Positions 49,546 to 63,006 of a stretch of DNA of 64,000 bases are shown piece after piece. The number at the start of each line of letters is the position of its first letter. The first letter of the stretch is position 1. The stretch is from Antedon mediterranea (lineage: Eukaryota; Echinodermata; Crinoidea; Comatulida; Antedonidae): positions 3,111,001 to 3,175,000 of the forward strand of contig NC_092671.1 of the NCBI RefSeq assembly GCF_964355755.1. The letters are read 5' to 3'. The position numbers were made by a program, and so were the translations under genes. Under the pieces are notes generated by a model. That model was given only the letters and a program-made list of their open reading frames with translations. It was not told the DNA's origin and made no database searches.

Positions 49546-50145
49546 TATTGCTACATGACAATTGTACAATATTGCATTGCTGCTGTGTGTCTATTTCTTG
49601 GATTCTATCAGAAAAAAAACTTTTAAGTTTTTAATACATAGTGTACAGTATTACGGTATATAAATATACCTTGTCATATTATGTGAACATGTATTAAATA
49701 CAAAAACATTTTCTATAAAAAATTATGTCTTATTAGGATTATTTATTCATGATGATTTTTTTTTGCCCTGAAGTAAAACGAAATTAGTGTCAATTAGAAT
49801 AAAATCAGATAGAATGCAGCATAATTTAATAGATTCATACTGCAAACATGCAATACAAGATGATACTACTGTATTAATGATGATGAATGCTAACGAATCG
49901 TGTACTATTTCGTAAATTTTGCCAAACTTTAAAACTCATAATTGCCATTGGCTGCCACATGTGATATGACATATGATCTTGTTTTATTCATTACGAGAAC
50001 TAGAACTGAAAATTATTTGAATAAATGGTTTAAATTTTTAAAATCGTACATTCACAGTGCATCTGATGTTTGAAGTAGAAACTGTTTGTAGTACATTTCT
50101 ACAGTACTGTAGATTTTAAGAACGCAACACTAAAATATAGTACAG

Positions 50146-50400
50146 AACCCCTCTTCTGGTACACTCGCCCCTATTTAAGGGACACCTCTATAAATGGGAT
50201 ATTCATTCATATGAATGCCCTCTTCAGGGAATACCTATTAATGGAGCATTCATTCATACAGATGCCCTATTCAAGGGACACCTACAGTATAAATAGGGCA
50301 TTTTCACATGAAAAAAATGAAGGGAACTATATGTTTTAATACTACATCCACCTTTTATTTAAGGGGACATTTTGCTGGGTCTTTGAGGTGTACAGTAGGA
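50146..50400. mobile_element. Pogo-like family C element with internal tandem units
   Basis: Left TACAGAACCCCTCTTCTGG; the interior has three imperfect units with atatgaatgccctcttcagg and acctattaatgg; the right end is near ggtgtacagtaggagttcta. Boundaries are approximate. Confidence 0.55.
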
Positions 50401-50587
50401 GTTCTATTGTTGTATTATTGAGAATGATCTGTCTGAAGAAATGTCCAGCCAGATAAAAAATGAGCAAATTGGGATTATTGTAAAGAATGAAAACGTTCAC
50501 AGCAAATCCATCTGGATTTGTGCGATGTGAATTCAGTGACCGATAAATAGTTTATTTTACAGCCTCCATTTTTGTCTGGTCAATGCA

Positions 50588-50890
50588 CCAGATCCAGGCC
50601 TTGTGTGAATGCACCTGATCAAGGCCTTGTGTGAACACAGCTTTATTATTGAATCAATAGTCTACTGCTTTTGGTGTGAACACACCTGATATGGGCCTGG
50701 TGTGAACACAGGTTTGGTGTTGAATCAATAATCTACTGTATTTAGTGTGAACACACATGATATGGGCCTTGTGTGAACACAGGTTTAGTGTTGAATCAAG
50801 TCTACTGTTTTTGGTGTGAACACGCCTGATATGGGCCTGGTGTGAACACAGGTTTGGTGTTTAATCAATAGTCTACTGTTTTTGGTATGA
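50588..50890 (+). repeat. ~70-bp tandem repeat, about 4 units
   Basis: Units contain ggtgtgaacacacctgatat, gggcctggtgtgaacacagg and ttgaatcaatagtctactg. The spacing between successive ggtgtgaacac starts is 71 and 69 bp. Upstream of MGAT1 exon 1. Confidence 0.85.
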
Positions 50891-51216
50891 GTTTCCTTGC
50901 AATGGAGAGGAAGACAGATGTATAACAATATTATCCATACAGAACTTGGTTTTTACAATATTTTTTATCGTACTGTATCAGATAAATCTGTGATAAAGAC
51001 TTTCATCATCTTTTTCCAATTTGATTATGACCAGGGACCGTCTATAAACATGTTTAGAAAATAAATTATTTGATTTTTGTTTAATAAACTTGTGTTGTTT
51101 GCTTGAATTTGATCGATTCATTTTTTCAATTTCAGGTGAAGTAGTATCATCGGGAGCATGAAGAATTATAGTATTTCATATCTTCAACATTCCACAAGTT
51201 ACAAAGGACAAAATCA

Positions 51217-54200
51217 ATGACCCTTGACCTTCTTTATTATTTTATAATGAAGAAACAAAGAACTTTTTTAACTGCCTGTGTTTTCCTATTTATATGCTGG
51301 AACCTAGGTGCATACTATGTTTTTGTGTATGGAACCAAACGAACCGAAACATTGGTAAGTACTTAATGTAAATTGTTATATTTGAAATAAAAAACAAAAA
51401 TCCTTAAAAATTTGAAAAGCTGCCAAAAGCATAAATCTACGTTTAAATGCTAAGCCTGCCACCCTGTATATTTAAGCATCGTATCATCAATAAACCAATG
51501 CCTATCATCATTGACCCTCTCCATCCCGTTAATTCCCACATCATTCCGTCTGGTCTACAGTACGTAGAACTTCATACACATCTAGTAAGTCAAAAGTTTA
51601 ATTCTGTCCGTCTGTCAGTGTCAATACGATAAATACATGGATGGTGTCCAGAAATTATTATAATATTACTGTATTTCTATTAATGTCTAATAGTGTAGTT
51701 TGTTCGCGCCTGTTAGGCAGTTATAGTCCAGAGGACGGAATCTATACAAAACAATATCAACCCAGAAGCTATTACGAAGGCTGAAAAACTGGGAATTTGT
51801 AAACTCAGACATGTGCACACCCCAAATCACGTCTGGGAGAAGAGAGTCTACTGTATGAAAACATCTGATAATAATTTTCGGCACTTCAGTCGCATGAGAT
51901 TGAACGGCCCATGCACATTACATGAACTAAAGATGTAGCCAAATAGAACATTTCAGGCTATTTTATGTTATATTTGTATATTTTGGTATTTAATTTTTTA
52001 TTTAATACAAAGGATTTTGATTCAAAGTCATCCTATTTTAACCCCTAAAGATGAAAAACTATTAATTGCTATGTTATTGGCAAGAAATATTCATAACTCT
52101 AATAGTAAATTCCGATTCTCATTAAAATATTCTTCACAGATGAAAGATCAATGAATATCTTCTGAAACATGACAATATTTGAAAATGTTATGAAAATATT
52201 AATAGTAATTCAAGGTAATTTGAGATGATATTGTAAGGTGTTAAGATCAATAAAGTCACTGTGGCAGATAGTTAGTTTGACTTGAATGCTGACAGTGTGG
52301 CGACTTCTAATACCAAGCTAAATTTAATTCTTAGTATATCTTTTATAAAATCAAAGAAATGTTGAAATGTCGAAATATATTCTATTAAATACAAAAAACA
52401 GCAAAATGACATTTTGATTATCCTATCAAAACTTCATGTTTTTAAAGTTTTTTACTGCTTTATCTAATATCATGGTAGAGTCCATAGGCGACAAATTCCG
52501 GACCTAACGTTTTGTTTACTACTGAGTATGGGTTGATTGTCATATTGCTACTTGTTTTTTTTATAGGAAACCCCTCTCCCCCACCTCTTTATAAGGATGT
52601 TCTATGAATAGAGGTTGGCCATAGTGTTAAAACATATATTTCTCCTCATTTTTCTCACTCTCAGGAAAGTGTCCCCTTTCGGAGTGTCCCAAAAGGAGAG
52701 ATTTATTCAGTAGGCCCTATTGCAATCGGGGAGAGTGAAATTTCACTCTTACCTGATTGCAATTAATTAAAACTGGAATGATATCTCCAATCATTTTCAA
52801 CCTTATGGTTGATTTTGAATTTCATTTTTACACACTCTACTATACAGTACAGGTATATCCAATGTCATCCTGTAAAAAGATAAACAGTATTTGTCCAATA
52901 TTTTCTACTTTTGAAAAAAATTTGTTTATATTATTTGGGTTACATGTTATACTGTAAGTTTATAGCAAATAACATAATAGCTTATAAATTGTTAACTTTC
53001 AAAAAGCTTTTATACGCGAAACAATCTTGCTTCCTCAATCCGTGATGTCTATCAAGATCTTCATTTGATTTAAGCTTATTAAATTTCATTTTAATTCATC
53101 AATGGAAATCTAATCATACAGTCCAAGTATCCAGTAATTCATTTAAGATCGATTCTGTAGCCAGAGCATCTGGGATGAAACGTTGAGACGTATCAGTTTT
53201 CGTATAACTCCTTAAAAAAACAACAAAAATCGTTTAGTTAAAAGCTAAAAATAATATTTTTATACTAAATTGATAATGTTTATATTACAGTAAAAATCAT
53301 TTTGCTTCTAAACCAGTTTGCTGTAACTTTATGATTGAGCTGAAATTTCAAAATGAAAAATAGTGAATTCTCAAGGGCCTTGTAAAATATTATTCGCAAA
53401 AACAATTTATAATCGTGAATGTTCGTATAGCGATAGTGGTGTTATTTTTCCTATCTCTGACGTCGGATCATATTGCAGATTGCAGCCCAAATATGCTTTC
53501 TTTTTTAATTGTGTACAATAAAAATAATGCATTGCATAATTGCTAACCCCAGCAAACTTTGTTTGGTTTAGCAATACCCATATTTCTTTGCCTGTCTTAC
53601 AGTACATATTTCAATATCATAAAAAAAAATCAAATCTTTTCTTTCTTTGCCAAAATGTTTTCTTAAGCTCTGTCTACAAACTACTATGTTATGTGACAAA
53701 AAAATGTGATGTGCCCATATATGAACATAATGATGTCATATCATTACCACCATATTTGGGCACATCATACTTTTTTTGTCAAACTAGTTTGATATAGTTT
53801 TGGCTTCTTCTTAAGGACTGTCTACACTATCTAGTTTGACAAAAAAGTGTGCCCAAATATGGTAGTGAAATGCTTATATGGTAGTGATATGCTTAAATAT
53901 GGTAGTGATATGCTTAAATATGGTAGTGATATGCTTCAATATGGTAGTGATATGCTTCAATATGGTAGTGATATGCTTAAATATGGTAGTGATATGTTTA
54001 AATATGGTAGTGATATGTTTAAATAAGGAAGTGATATGCTTAAATATGGTAGGGGGGCATAGACAAAATAAGTCTCTGCTTATACACAGGAAAGTAATCC
54101 TGTGCTTACAGGGAGAAATTTTAAGAAAAAAGATATTCCCCTTTAAGATGCCATTTAGTTTTTGATACACAGTGGAGTACAGCATCTGCTGATATTAACT

Positions 54201-57200
54201 GTACAGGTTGGTGTTTGAACGTGCACCAATACCATACTCGTTTTGCGTACACATTTTAAAAATGTTAACAGTATATAATTACACTTGTATTTTTGTATAC
54301 ATTTTTGTATTGTTTGTTTGAGCTTGTCAACAAAACTAATTTCCTTAATGAACCAATAAAGATTCTGTATTGTGTAAAATCCTGAATGTGCAATCATGAA
54401 GATAGTTCTAATGTACAGCACGCGATATGTAATCAACCAATCAAATGGCAGCTTGTGTATTATACAGTAGTGTTAGGGTTACTTAACTTACAGTACTATT
54501 TCAACATGCACATCATAATTGATTGCTGAAAAGAAATCATCTCTAATTATTCATTTTAATCAAAATTAATGAAATTCTGTAGGAAATGATTATTGAGATG
54601 ATTGTATTCGGAAGATAATTAATATCATGAATATTTAAGGCCTCAAAGAACTTTCATCTTCATTGATTAACGTACAGTACTGCATTCCTATCATCAGAAA
54701 CTGTAATTATTAATATTATTTTGTATTACAATTACTGTACAGTGAAATATTGCAGTTTGTACCTACAGTACGTTAATTATTTTCGTACTTATGAACCAAA
54801 CTTGCTCTATCTTAGAGAGGTTTCGTACAGCATATTAAATAATTAACTTTTATTGCCTCAACCATTGGATTGGATGTAAAGCCATTGGATTGGATGTAAA
54901 GCCATTGGTTCTGTATACAATGCATACAGTATATACAATAAAGTACACTGTTCAAAAAGAGTACAGGATTCCTTCCTTGTGTGCTGATCATTATTGGGCG
55001 CCGTTGTGGATCCATAGAGGACCTAATCAGAATTTTCTTAACAGATGCCAAATAATACACTTATGTTTATTGGATATATCAGTATCTTTTAAACAATTTC
55101 TATATTTTACAATCAAAACTTAGGTTTACAGTAAATTACATCCATGAAGTATTCTCACTAAAAGCAGTTTTAACGGTTCGTTTTAAAATTTGACATCACA
55201 TGACAAATTCTCAAATTCTAAAATTTATAGTGGGTATTAAAGTATCAATGGAACGAATAAAATGAAATATGATGGTACTGTGCATGTAGGCATGCCGATA
55301 GATCAAGCCAATATAGGGTACATTGATAATTCAGGTTTAACATTTACTGAAATACCCAAGACAAGAAATATACAAGCACAGTACTGTATGACAGTTTTAA
55401 AGCTATGTCTACACAATCAAACTAGTTTGAAAAAAAAGTGTGATGTGTCAAAATATGGTAGTGATGACATCATCATGTCCATGTATGGGAACATCACATT
55501 TTTTTGTTACATAAAGTTTGGTAGTGTAGACAGAGCTTTAAATACCTTAACATCAATCATTACGAAACAAATGTATTTTTTTATAATCAGTCAAAAAATT
55601 AATGTGTATTGTAGATACATCACGATATATAGCTACAGGTACTGTAAATTCATAATTTAACAATACCCAAAAGTGTAACTTGCAACATGATGGCAGTACA
55701 GGCAGGTATGTGCATACTGTACATCAAGCTGATAGGCTATTTTTATTTTAAGTTTTAAGTTATAATGCCCAAAACTAGAAGTAATAAAAAAAACGGTTTC
55801 ACATATCCTCTAAAATATGATGGTACTCCAGACAGGTATAGTAGTCATGCTAATACATCACGCCAATAGGCTATAAAATCTTTGAAATATGATGGTAAAA
55901 CAGGCAGATAAATGTACACTGTAAGGTGTATACTGACAACAAACCGATAGCTTTATTCATATTAAAGTTCAACATTTGCTATTAAATGCCCAAAACTGCT
56001 ACTAGTAATTCAACAAGACTTTTCAGGCCAACACATCACGCCGATAGTCTATTGAACATTTTGGATTTTTGAAATACGATGGTAAAACAGGCAGATAAAT
56101 ATACATACTGCAGTGTGCATACTGACTTCAAGCTGATGATAGCTTATTCAAATTAAAGTTTAACATTAAATGCCCAAAACTACTAGTAATTCAACAAGAC
56201 TTATTCTAAGAATCTCTGATGGTACTGCAGGCACCTAGACATACTGATATATCACGCCAATAGGCATAGTTAAACATTTGCTAAAATACCCAAAACGAGG
56301 AATTCAACGAGGTACTCCAGTTCATCGCTCATCAAGCATTGATAATTCCAGTTGCTAAAATAAGAATAATGGATTAAAACTGCGATATTTTAAGACTCAG
56401 ACAAATTTAAATCTATTTTTGAAATCTGAAGCATAATTGCTAAGATTCAATTACCCCCACATGTCCTCACTCAGCCTCTAGGGTTTAAACAATAAGAAAA
56501 TTAAATTCCAATGAAGTAATCTGCATTGTAAAGTAGGCAGATAATGACTCAAATATGCTAATTTTTCAAGGTATAAATTCAAAACATCCATAATAATATC
56601 GTAGTTGAATGATAGAGATGATAATTGCTTTAAGAAAAAAAAAATTAACAACATGATATAAGAACGTACTGTTGTCTTCAAACTATTGCGCAATATGAGT
56701 AAAATTTAAAGCCTTAAACATTCATTTTGAATACTGTAGGATGGGTTATGTCTCAGGCAGATCCCCCCTACCCCCTCCTTCTTAATTGAAATAATTGTAA
56801 TGCAAAAGATAGGACATTCGGTCAAGTTTAACTTTCCAGGTTTTAGGCCCCGAGTCCCCATTATTTAAAAATCCTGCCTCTCTCTGAGAATCATGGGAAA
56901 CTTTATTCTGCTTTTTTAGAAACCTTCTACAGTGCGGGATTTGGCTTATGGTTATTAAAACTAATACAAACTTCACACAAAAGTCACATAAAACTCACAC
57001 AATCCTCGTATAAAACTCACATAAACCTCACACAAACATCACATAAAACTCACATAAACCTCACACAAACGTCAAATAAAACTCGCACAAACTTCACATA
57101 AAATTCAAACAAACTTCACATAAAACGTCACACAAACCTCACACAGACCTCGCACAAATCTCTTCATTTATAACGCTGTTAAATATGTACTGTATGTACA

Positions 57201-60200
57201 GTCAGCATTTTACCTTTTATCGGTTTCCTAAACTGTTGAAAAATGTTTATAAGTACATAATTTGTCTTTCTTTTTAATCAACAGCTTTGCTGACAGTAGT
57301 TGTTACCATTTTCATGAGGCATTTGGTGTTTATTTGATTAATTGACTTATATATTGTTTTGTTTTTAAATTTTAGCCAGCTCCACATTTATCAGAAAGAC
57401 TGGCTCGTCTGCAGTCAGAATTAAAGGACCAAATGCAGGTGAACGAACAGTTACTACTAGATATCGAAAAAGAAAAGGCGATTTTAATACAAAGTAAGTG
57501 CAGTTTGTAATTTAATAAAGTTATTAAAATAAGCTGAACCGGGATGTTTTTGTTATATTTATGCGTAGGATATTCAGAATTGTCATTTTGTGAATTTAAT
57601 CACTATTTTTAACATGGCAATCCATAACGTGAGTTTATTCGAGGGAGCCGAGTACTAAATAATAATAATATACACTACAATAAAAACAAGTCTTTGTGAG
57701 TAGATACTTTTCTCATGATTCTGTGATTTTGATGCCCAATTGATTGTTAAAGCTCTGTCTACACTATCAAACTTTATGTGACAAAAAAATGTGATGTGCC
57801 CATATATGGACATGATGTCATCACTACCATATTTGGGGACATAACACTTTTTTTAGTCAAACTAGTTGGATTGTGTAGAGACAGATCTTTAGAATGTAGT
57901 GTAAATTAAAGCTACTATGCAACTGACATTACTGTGTAAGGTGAAAGTAAATTTGCTGTTTAAAAAAGTTATTAAGTCTAATATTGTTCTTTTTTTGCTT
58001 TAAACAAAACATTACCGTAAATATATGAAAGGTGGAATTATGACACTTTTGAAAATGTATGAAGTATATTATAGATTAGAATATTAGAATGTAATAAACA
58101 GGATGTTGTGAGTCTATATATTTTCAGCAGCTATAAAATTGAAATGTAATGTGTAATAATAATACAGATGAGAAAATGTATGAAAAATGCAAAATAGATA
58201 CAGTATTATATAGTAATGATAAAAGAGGAACGAAGGAGATGATTATTGGATGTTACATTTGGATTAAAAAGATATTATTCCCATCAATATAGATACAGAT
58301 AATATGAATGGATTCACATTTAAACAAGACGCAAAGTTATTCGTTCTTCTTTGGAAAAATATAAATTGGAATCAACATAGAACATCAACAACTCGCTACG
58401 TTACATGATTGTAATTGACACATCATTTTATCTTTTTCTCCTGACTGTCTATTTTTTCGTGACAAGTTTGAAACACATTGTTTATCATCACACTGTTGCA
58501 TTTCATACCAACAATACCATTAACAGTTAATAGCACCTTTTTTGAAGATGATTAAAAATAAAACTCTGCTTCAATACGCAGTTTTTTTAAATGGTTTTGT
58601 TTGAATTTAGTTCATCATTATGATTTTAAAATTTGTTTCCTTGTACAAAGAAAACTCGCTATACAATCTTGTTATACAATCCAATCTCAATCACTTTCTT
58701 CAAAACAATTCTTCAAATTTTCACATTCTCATCTTATCACCAACTGTTATTTTTTCCACAAACCATTTTTTTTCCACAAACCATTTTTTTTCCACCAAGC
58801 ATTTATTTTTCCCACAAACTATTTATTTTTCCCACCAAGCATTTATTTCCCCACCAACCGTTTTTCCCAACGGTACATTAAAATATCACCAAATATTCAT
58901 TTTATCACAAAGTAATATTCATTTTCCTCAACACCCGACATTTTCCTCAACCACTCATCACAACTAACACATCATAATATTTAAAAAAATTATGAAATTT
59001 TAATTTAAAGATGAATTTCCATTGCCATGTCAATTTTAACAACTCCATCAAAAAGAGATTTATGTTAATTTAATTTTTAAACCCTAACCATCTGACAGGC
59101 GATCCGTTTCATGTACAAAAACATGACAATTAGGCATATAATGCATCGGCTGATTTCTCTCTTTCATACAATTTCAAACTTCACATCAAACTTATATCTT
59201 ATTTCTGATTTTAAAATATACCATGTATCTATTGCAGATATTTATTGAGAATATGACTTGTTTATTAGTTTCTGTCAGAAGACTATGAGCTCTGTTGAAG
59301 ATAAAAATAAGTTTGAATAATAATATAATAATAAATTTGAATCTCAGAATTTAAAAAAATTTATTTTCAAATATCTTCTAAATCACAAAATCTTTATAAA
59401 ATATAGTTTAAAAAATTGCAAATATTAAAAAGAATTATTTTATGCTGTAATTTGTTTAAAAAAAATCTTTCTATATAATTACTGCATGAATACCACCTGT
59501 CTTGAATATGTGTGTGTGTATTTTTCAAAATAAATGTATGTCATATATTTCACATACATGTAAGTTTTGGTGCTGTGTCCCTATAGAAAAAGGGAACATT
59601 TGTTTAGCAGTAAAGGCAGTGAACTAGAGCATGAGTACAGGCCAAGATGTGTTGTGATAACTTCATCTACAACAACAAATCCCAAAAGTGTATACAGTGT
59701 TTTCACTGCAATTTCATCCACCTCAATTATATTCTAATGGATAAATATATTTTATACTATAAATTCATTGTTGTAATATCAATTGTAAACAAAATAATAA
59801 ATTGAATTTATTTATTTACTTTTCAGAAAAAAAGGATCAAGAAATTTTACAGTATAAGAAAAAATTAGAAGAAGAAAATAAAAAAAGAGATGAAAATAAT
59901 CTTAATATAAATAATGAATTACCAAAACCACAAAGAACTAAAAATGATTACAGTTATTCATCAGTTGTTTTACCTGTGTTATTAATAGCTTGTAATAGAC
60001 CATCTGCTGTTAAAAGGAGTTTGGACACTCTACTTAGGTAAGTTATAACTTTAAATGTATCATATCAATACTGTACAGTATTGGGTTTGGTGTACTGTAT
60101 ATCATATCAAGGCATTATAAATTGAAGCTTATTTTGATTGTTAAACCTGGATTTCTCTGAAGGTAAATTAATTTAAATGAATCGCTTGCTAAATTGATCA

Positions 60201-62815
60201 AAGAAAGTACCATATAATCTAAACCGGGATTTACAATACACTGATTGCAATTCCCTCAAGGTTACAACCAAGACTGGTTAACCAACAACAGTTGATTTTA
60301 GTGACCAGCTCAATCAATTAGGAAAATTAACCATGATAAAGTCAAATAATTAAAAAAAACTGCTATTAAGAACAAACTATATTATCTATATATAAATTAT
60401 GGTTAATTCTGACATAGGCGAGCACAATACAAAAACTTCGGTACAAATCTCCGCCTTGGATACCTACCTTATCTATCTCAGATGTACCGCGAAATGTAGA
60501 TTTGATAACATTAGTTTTCAGTTCGACGCTACTGTTCCATATATTTCTATCTCAGGAAGATATTATAAAGAGTTTTTTATAAAAATTTATGATTTCAACA
60601 GTAGATTTTCAACTCAATTTCAATTCTTCGCGCGGTCAAAGTAATTTCCGGGTTTACGATGAGTTCACCTTGCAGCAACATATACCAATACCAATCAAAG
60701 AATTTTATTGGTTGTTATAACTTTATTATCAAAATTAATTATCATTTGAGAAATTATTAATATTTATTAATCAAAAGTACAGATAATATTAAAAGATCAA
60801 GAGGAAGAGAGATTAAAATAAATTGAATCTTTACATTCCATTTATCAGGATTATATAAATTGCTACGTTTAATCCTTTCCTCCTTCTCAAGTTCAGCCAT
60901 ACTGTACCATATGTCAGAGAATATAATCCGATACCTTTCTACAGTATCAAGACATTGCTAAGCTATTGTGTAATTTATTGCTAAAGGTAGATAGGTTGAA
61001 TGTGTTCCATATTAGTAGTGCAAGATGTTATCGATCACGTTGAGCATTTATATGAATTGATGTTTTCGGAATCCAACCGAAGAGACCCATTATGGGCTAA
61101 ATGATAAACGAGGGAGAATAAGTATTACATAATAATGACAAATGTATACCAATTTCTTATTCTTAAGATATATAGCACAAATTTGAGAAAGTTGATGTGA
61201 TGTAAAAAAAGATGGTAAGCCTATAAAAAGGGATTTTGTGTTAACTTTCGCCTGTAATTTCCCAAAAAGATAAAGAAAAAAATTTGAAAATTATGGGGGT
61301 TTCTTTCAATTTATTTACCAAATAAACTGTAGAAATTTAAGAAAAATAGTATTAGAAGCCCATATAGTTTGAGAAAATTGGCTTCCGGTTGACTCATTTT
61401 TCAGAAGCTTTTGGATATATATAATTGTGAATTATGTTTTTTTGACAAAACCGAATAACTATAATTAAAACTACAAATTGCATATTCAAAGTTTGATTTT
61501 ATTCTGGGTACAGTAACTTTTAAAAATATATTTTTTTGAGTATTTTGTATCAGCATCTTGTAGAAAGTGTAATGTACACATTTGAAACTTTCCATGTTGC
61601 GTCCTGCTTATCTTAAGACAAGTAGATTTGTCTCATCTTCACTAATGCCACTTCTTTTAGATTGATTAAAGTACAACATTATAATAACACTACATTACCA
61701 TGCCTTTCAGCACATAAGACTTTATTGCCCATCAGACTATCTTTAAACAACGCTCACAAGCATGTCGTATCATCCTATAATCCTTTGCGCTCTTCCGCGT
61801 AATCTTTTCGAAAACATTTCACGTCCTATTTGTGTCTAAATTTGTTGATACGTTCTTGATGATATTCAGACGATTTTCAGATGACTTGTTGACTGATATT
61901 TCCTGCAGAGTTCGTTGATCCTTTCTTTCTTTCAAATTGTACGTCGTGGTCGAACTCATTACAATGTTGTCAACCAATCGCCACCGGCAATGAATCTTAT
62001 CATCAGTGTATAAAACGCAATTTCTAATATTACATATTTCACTCCATGTCAGTCATAAAAACGACAAGACATTAATACTGTTTCAACTTTTCATTTTTAA
62101 AAACCTGTCTATTTTGATCCAATTTGCATATTATGGCTAATTTCATCTCAACATAAAGGGACCATGTCAACATTATATTTATTTTAAACTTTATATAACA
62201 TCTTGAATATAAATAATTTTTATAGGCACCGTCCATCAGAAAAACAATTTCCAATTATAGTAAGTCAAGACTGCGGACATTTAGAAACAGAAAAGACAAT
62301 ATTATCATATGGAGATAAAGTAACTTTAATAAAGGTATGTTCTAGATAGTACTTTCTCTTCGAAAAATGTTTTCATCTGGTTTATTTCTGTATACAATTC
62401 TTTATGTTGAACCAGTAATAAATATGTGTATGTGCGACGTTTCGACTTTTCAACAAATCTTCATCTGGCAATGACTAGATGTTAGTGGTTGCTAGGAGTA
62501 GCTTTACTAGTTGTAGAACAGTGTCTCCTATTATTCTGCTTTTTCAGGTGAAATGAGTTTGTTATATATTTCACCTGAAAAGCTGCATGTTTTTTATACT
62601 TTTTTATTGTTGCCAAAATTAAACTACGAGTATTGACTTGAGAGTCTAGAGCTATGTGTGTTTTTTTTTATTCCAGCAACCAGACTTAAGCGACATCAAA
62701 GTATCTACTCAGCATAAGAAGTTTATAGGTTATTACAAAATAGCTCGTCACTATCGATGGGCTCTAAACCAGATATTCAAACAACTTAATTACGATGCGG
62801 TTATCATAGTTGAAG
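51217..62815 (+). CDS. MGAT1: GnT-I (alpha-1,3-mannosyl-glycoprotein GlcNAc-transferase), 5' part
   Basis: Five coding exons: 51136-51354 (partly 5'UTR), 57376-57493, 59827-60037, 62226-62334 and 62677-62815; the gene continues past the right edge. Two in-frame ATGs exist, 51217 and 51247. I prefer 51247, which gives MKKQRTFLTACVFLFICWN, the short basic tail plus signal anchor of vertebrate MGAT1. Next comes a Lys/Glu-rich coiled-coil-like stem, then the GT13 catalytic domain: VLLIACNRPSAVKRSLDTLL, FPIIVSQDCGH, YGDKVTLIKQPDL and GYYKIARHYRWAL, all near-identical to the vertebrate enzyme. The last visible codons are IIVE plus one G, so the intron splits the metal-binding EDD motif. Known: GnT-I is a type II Golgi enzyme that adds GlcNAc to Man5GlcNAc2, starting complex and hybrid N-glycans. 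Intron 1 is 6 kb and carries several MITEs. Confidence 0.95.
52562..52715. mobile_element. Pogo-like family C remnant, MGAT1 intron 1
   Basis: aaacccctctcccccacctc at left and gtgtcccaaaaggagagatt at right are inverted and match the ends of the 17.7 kb element; TA-adjacent termini are eroded. Confidence 0.5.
53663..53800. mobile_element. Palindromic MITE, family A (copy 10)
   Basis: Left end taagctctgtctacaaac, core gtgatgtgcccatatatgaa and right-arm aaactagtttgatatag are visible; the right terminal repeat is eroded. A second member begins about 10 bp on. Confidence 0.8.
53811..54052. mobile_element. MITE family A (copy 11) expanded to a 21-bp minisatellite
   Basis: The left end ggactgtctacactatctag and aaaaaagtgtgcccaaatat lead into about ten direct units of 21 bp (ggtagtgatatgcttaaata), phased every 21 bp from 53880. 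No right terminal repeat follows. Both strands are open over the array only because the unit length is a multiple of three. Confidence 0.85.
55398..55540. mobile_element. Palindromic MITE, family A (copy 12), MGAT1 intron 1
   Basis: Near-complete copy: taaagctatgtctacacaat at left, gtagtgtagacagagcttta at right, central gatgacatcatcatgtcc. TA at both borders. Confidence 0.88.
55680..56320 (+). repeat. Degenerate ~170-190 bp tandem array, MGAT1 intron 1
   Basis: Four to five diverged units each contain aaatatgatggtaaaacagg, acatcacgccaatagg and aatgcccaaaactactagta in the same order. A further related piece occurs at about 55262-55310. Confidence 0.7.
56970..57165 (+). repeat. Low-complexity ~12-bp CACA-rich tandem repeat
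   Basis: Many imperfect units of cacataaaactcacacaaac type. Lies about 200 bp before the MGAT1 exon 2 acceptor. Confidence 0.75.
57748..57891. mobile_element. Palindromic MITE, family A (copy 13), MGAT1 intron 2
   Basis: Left end taaagctctgtctacactat is intact and the right end is gtgtagagacagatcttta. It lies about 250 bp after the second MGAT1 coding exon. Confidence 0.87.
58744..58870 (+). repeat. ~18-22 bp minisatellite, TTTTTCCACAAACCA type
   Basis: About six units of ttttttccacaaaccat drifting to tttcccaccaagcatttat, so an internal gradient of variants is visible. MGAT1 intron 2. Confidence 0.8.
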
Positions 62816-63006
62816 GTTAGAAACAATTTGTTTTTATTTTTCTTAATTTAATATAAAAGGGCACTTTTTTTCTAGAAAAGATGTTTGATTCATGGAAAGT
62901 AATATATCTCGTGGAAGCAGACTACACATGTAATTTATAATATGCGTCTTGTAATCCTAACAATATGGGTTGATTCCGGCCGGCATTTATCAATATTTAT
63001 TTTTAA

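Larger units (their letters stand above)
45084..51135. other. Intergenic and 5' flank of MGAT1, repeats only
   Basis: No coding frame beyond repeat-derived ones. Minisatellites, MITE copy 9 and pogo-like pieces are listed separately; 47.5-48.78 kb is very AT-rich and unremarkable. Untranslated first exon(s) of MGAT1 probably lie here, because its start-codon exon begins with an acceptor at 51134-51135. Confidence 0.4.

Noticed and set aside
53811-54052. CRISPR-like array
   Set aside because: Units are contiguous without spacers, and the DNA is eukaryotic.
53874-54185. Open frames of about 100 codons on both strands
   Set aside because: Produced by the 21-bp MITE-derived array.
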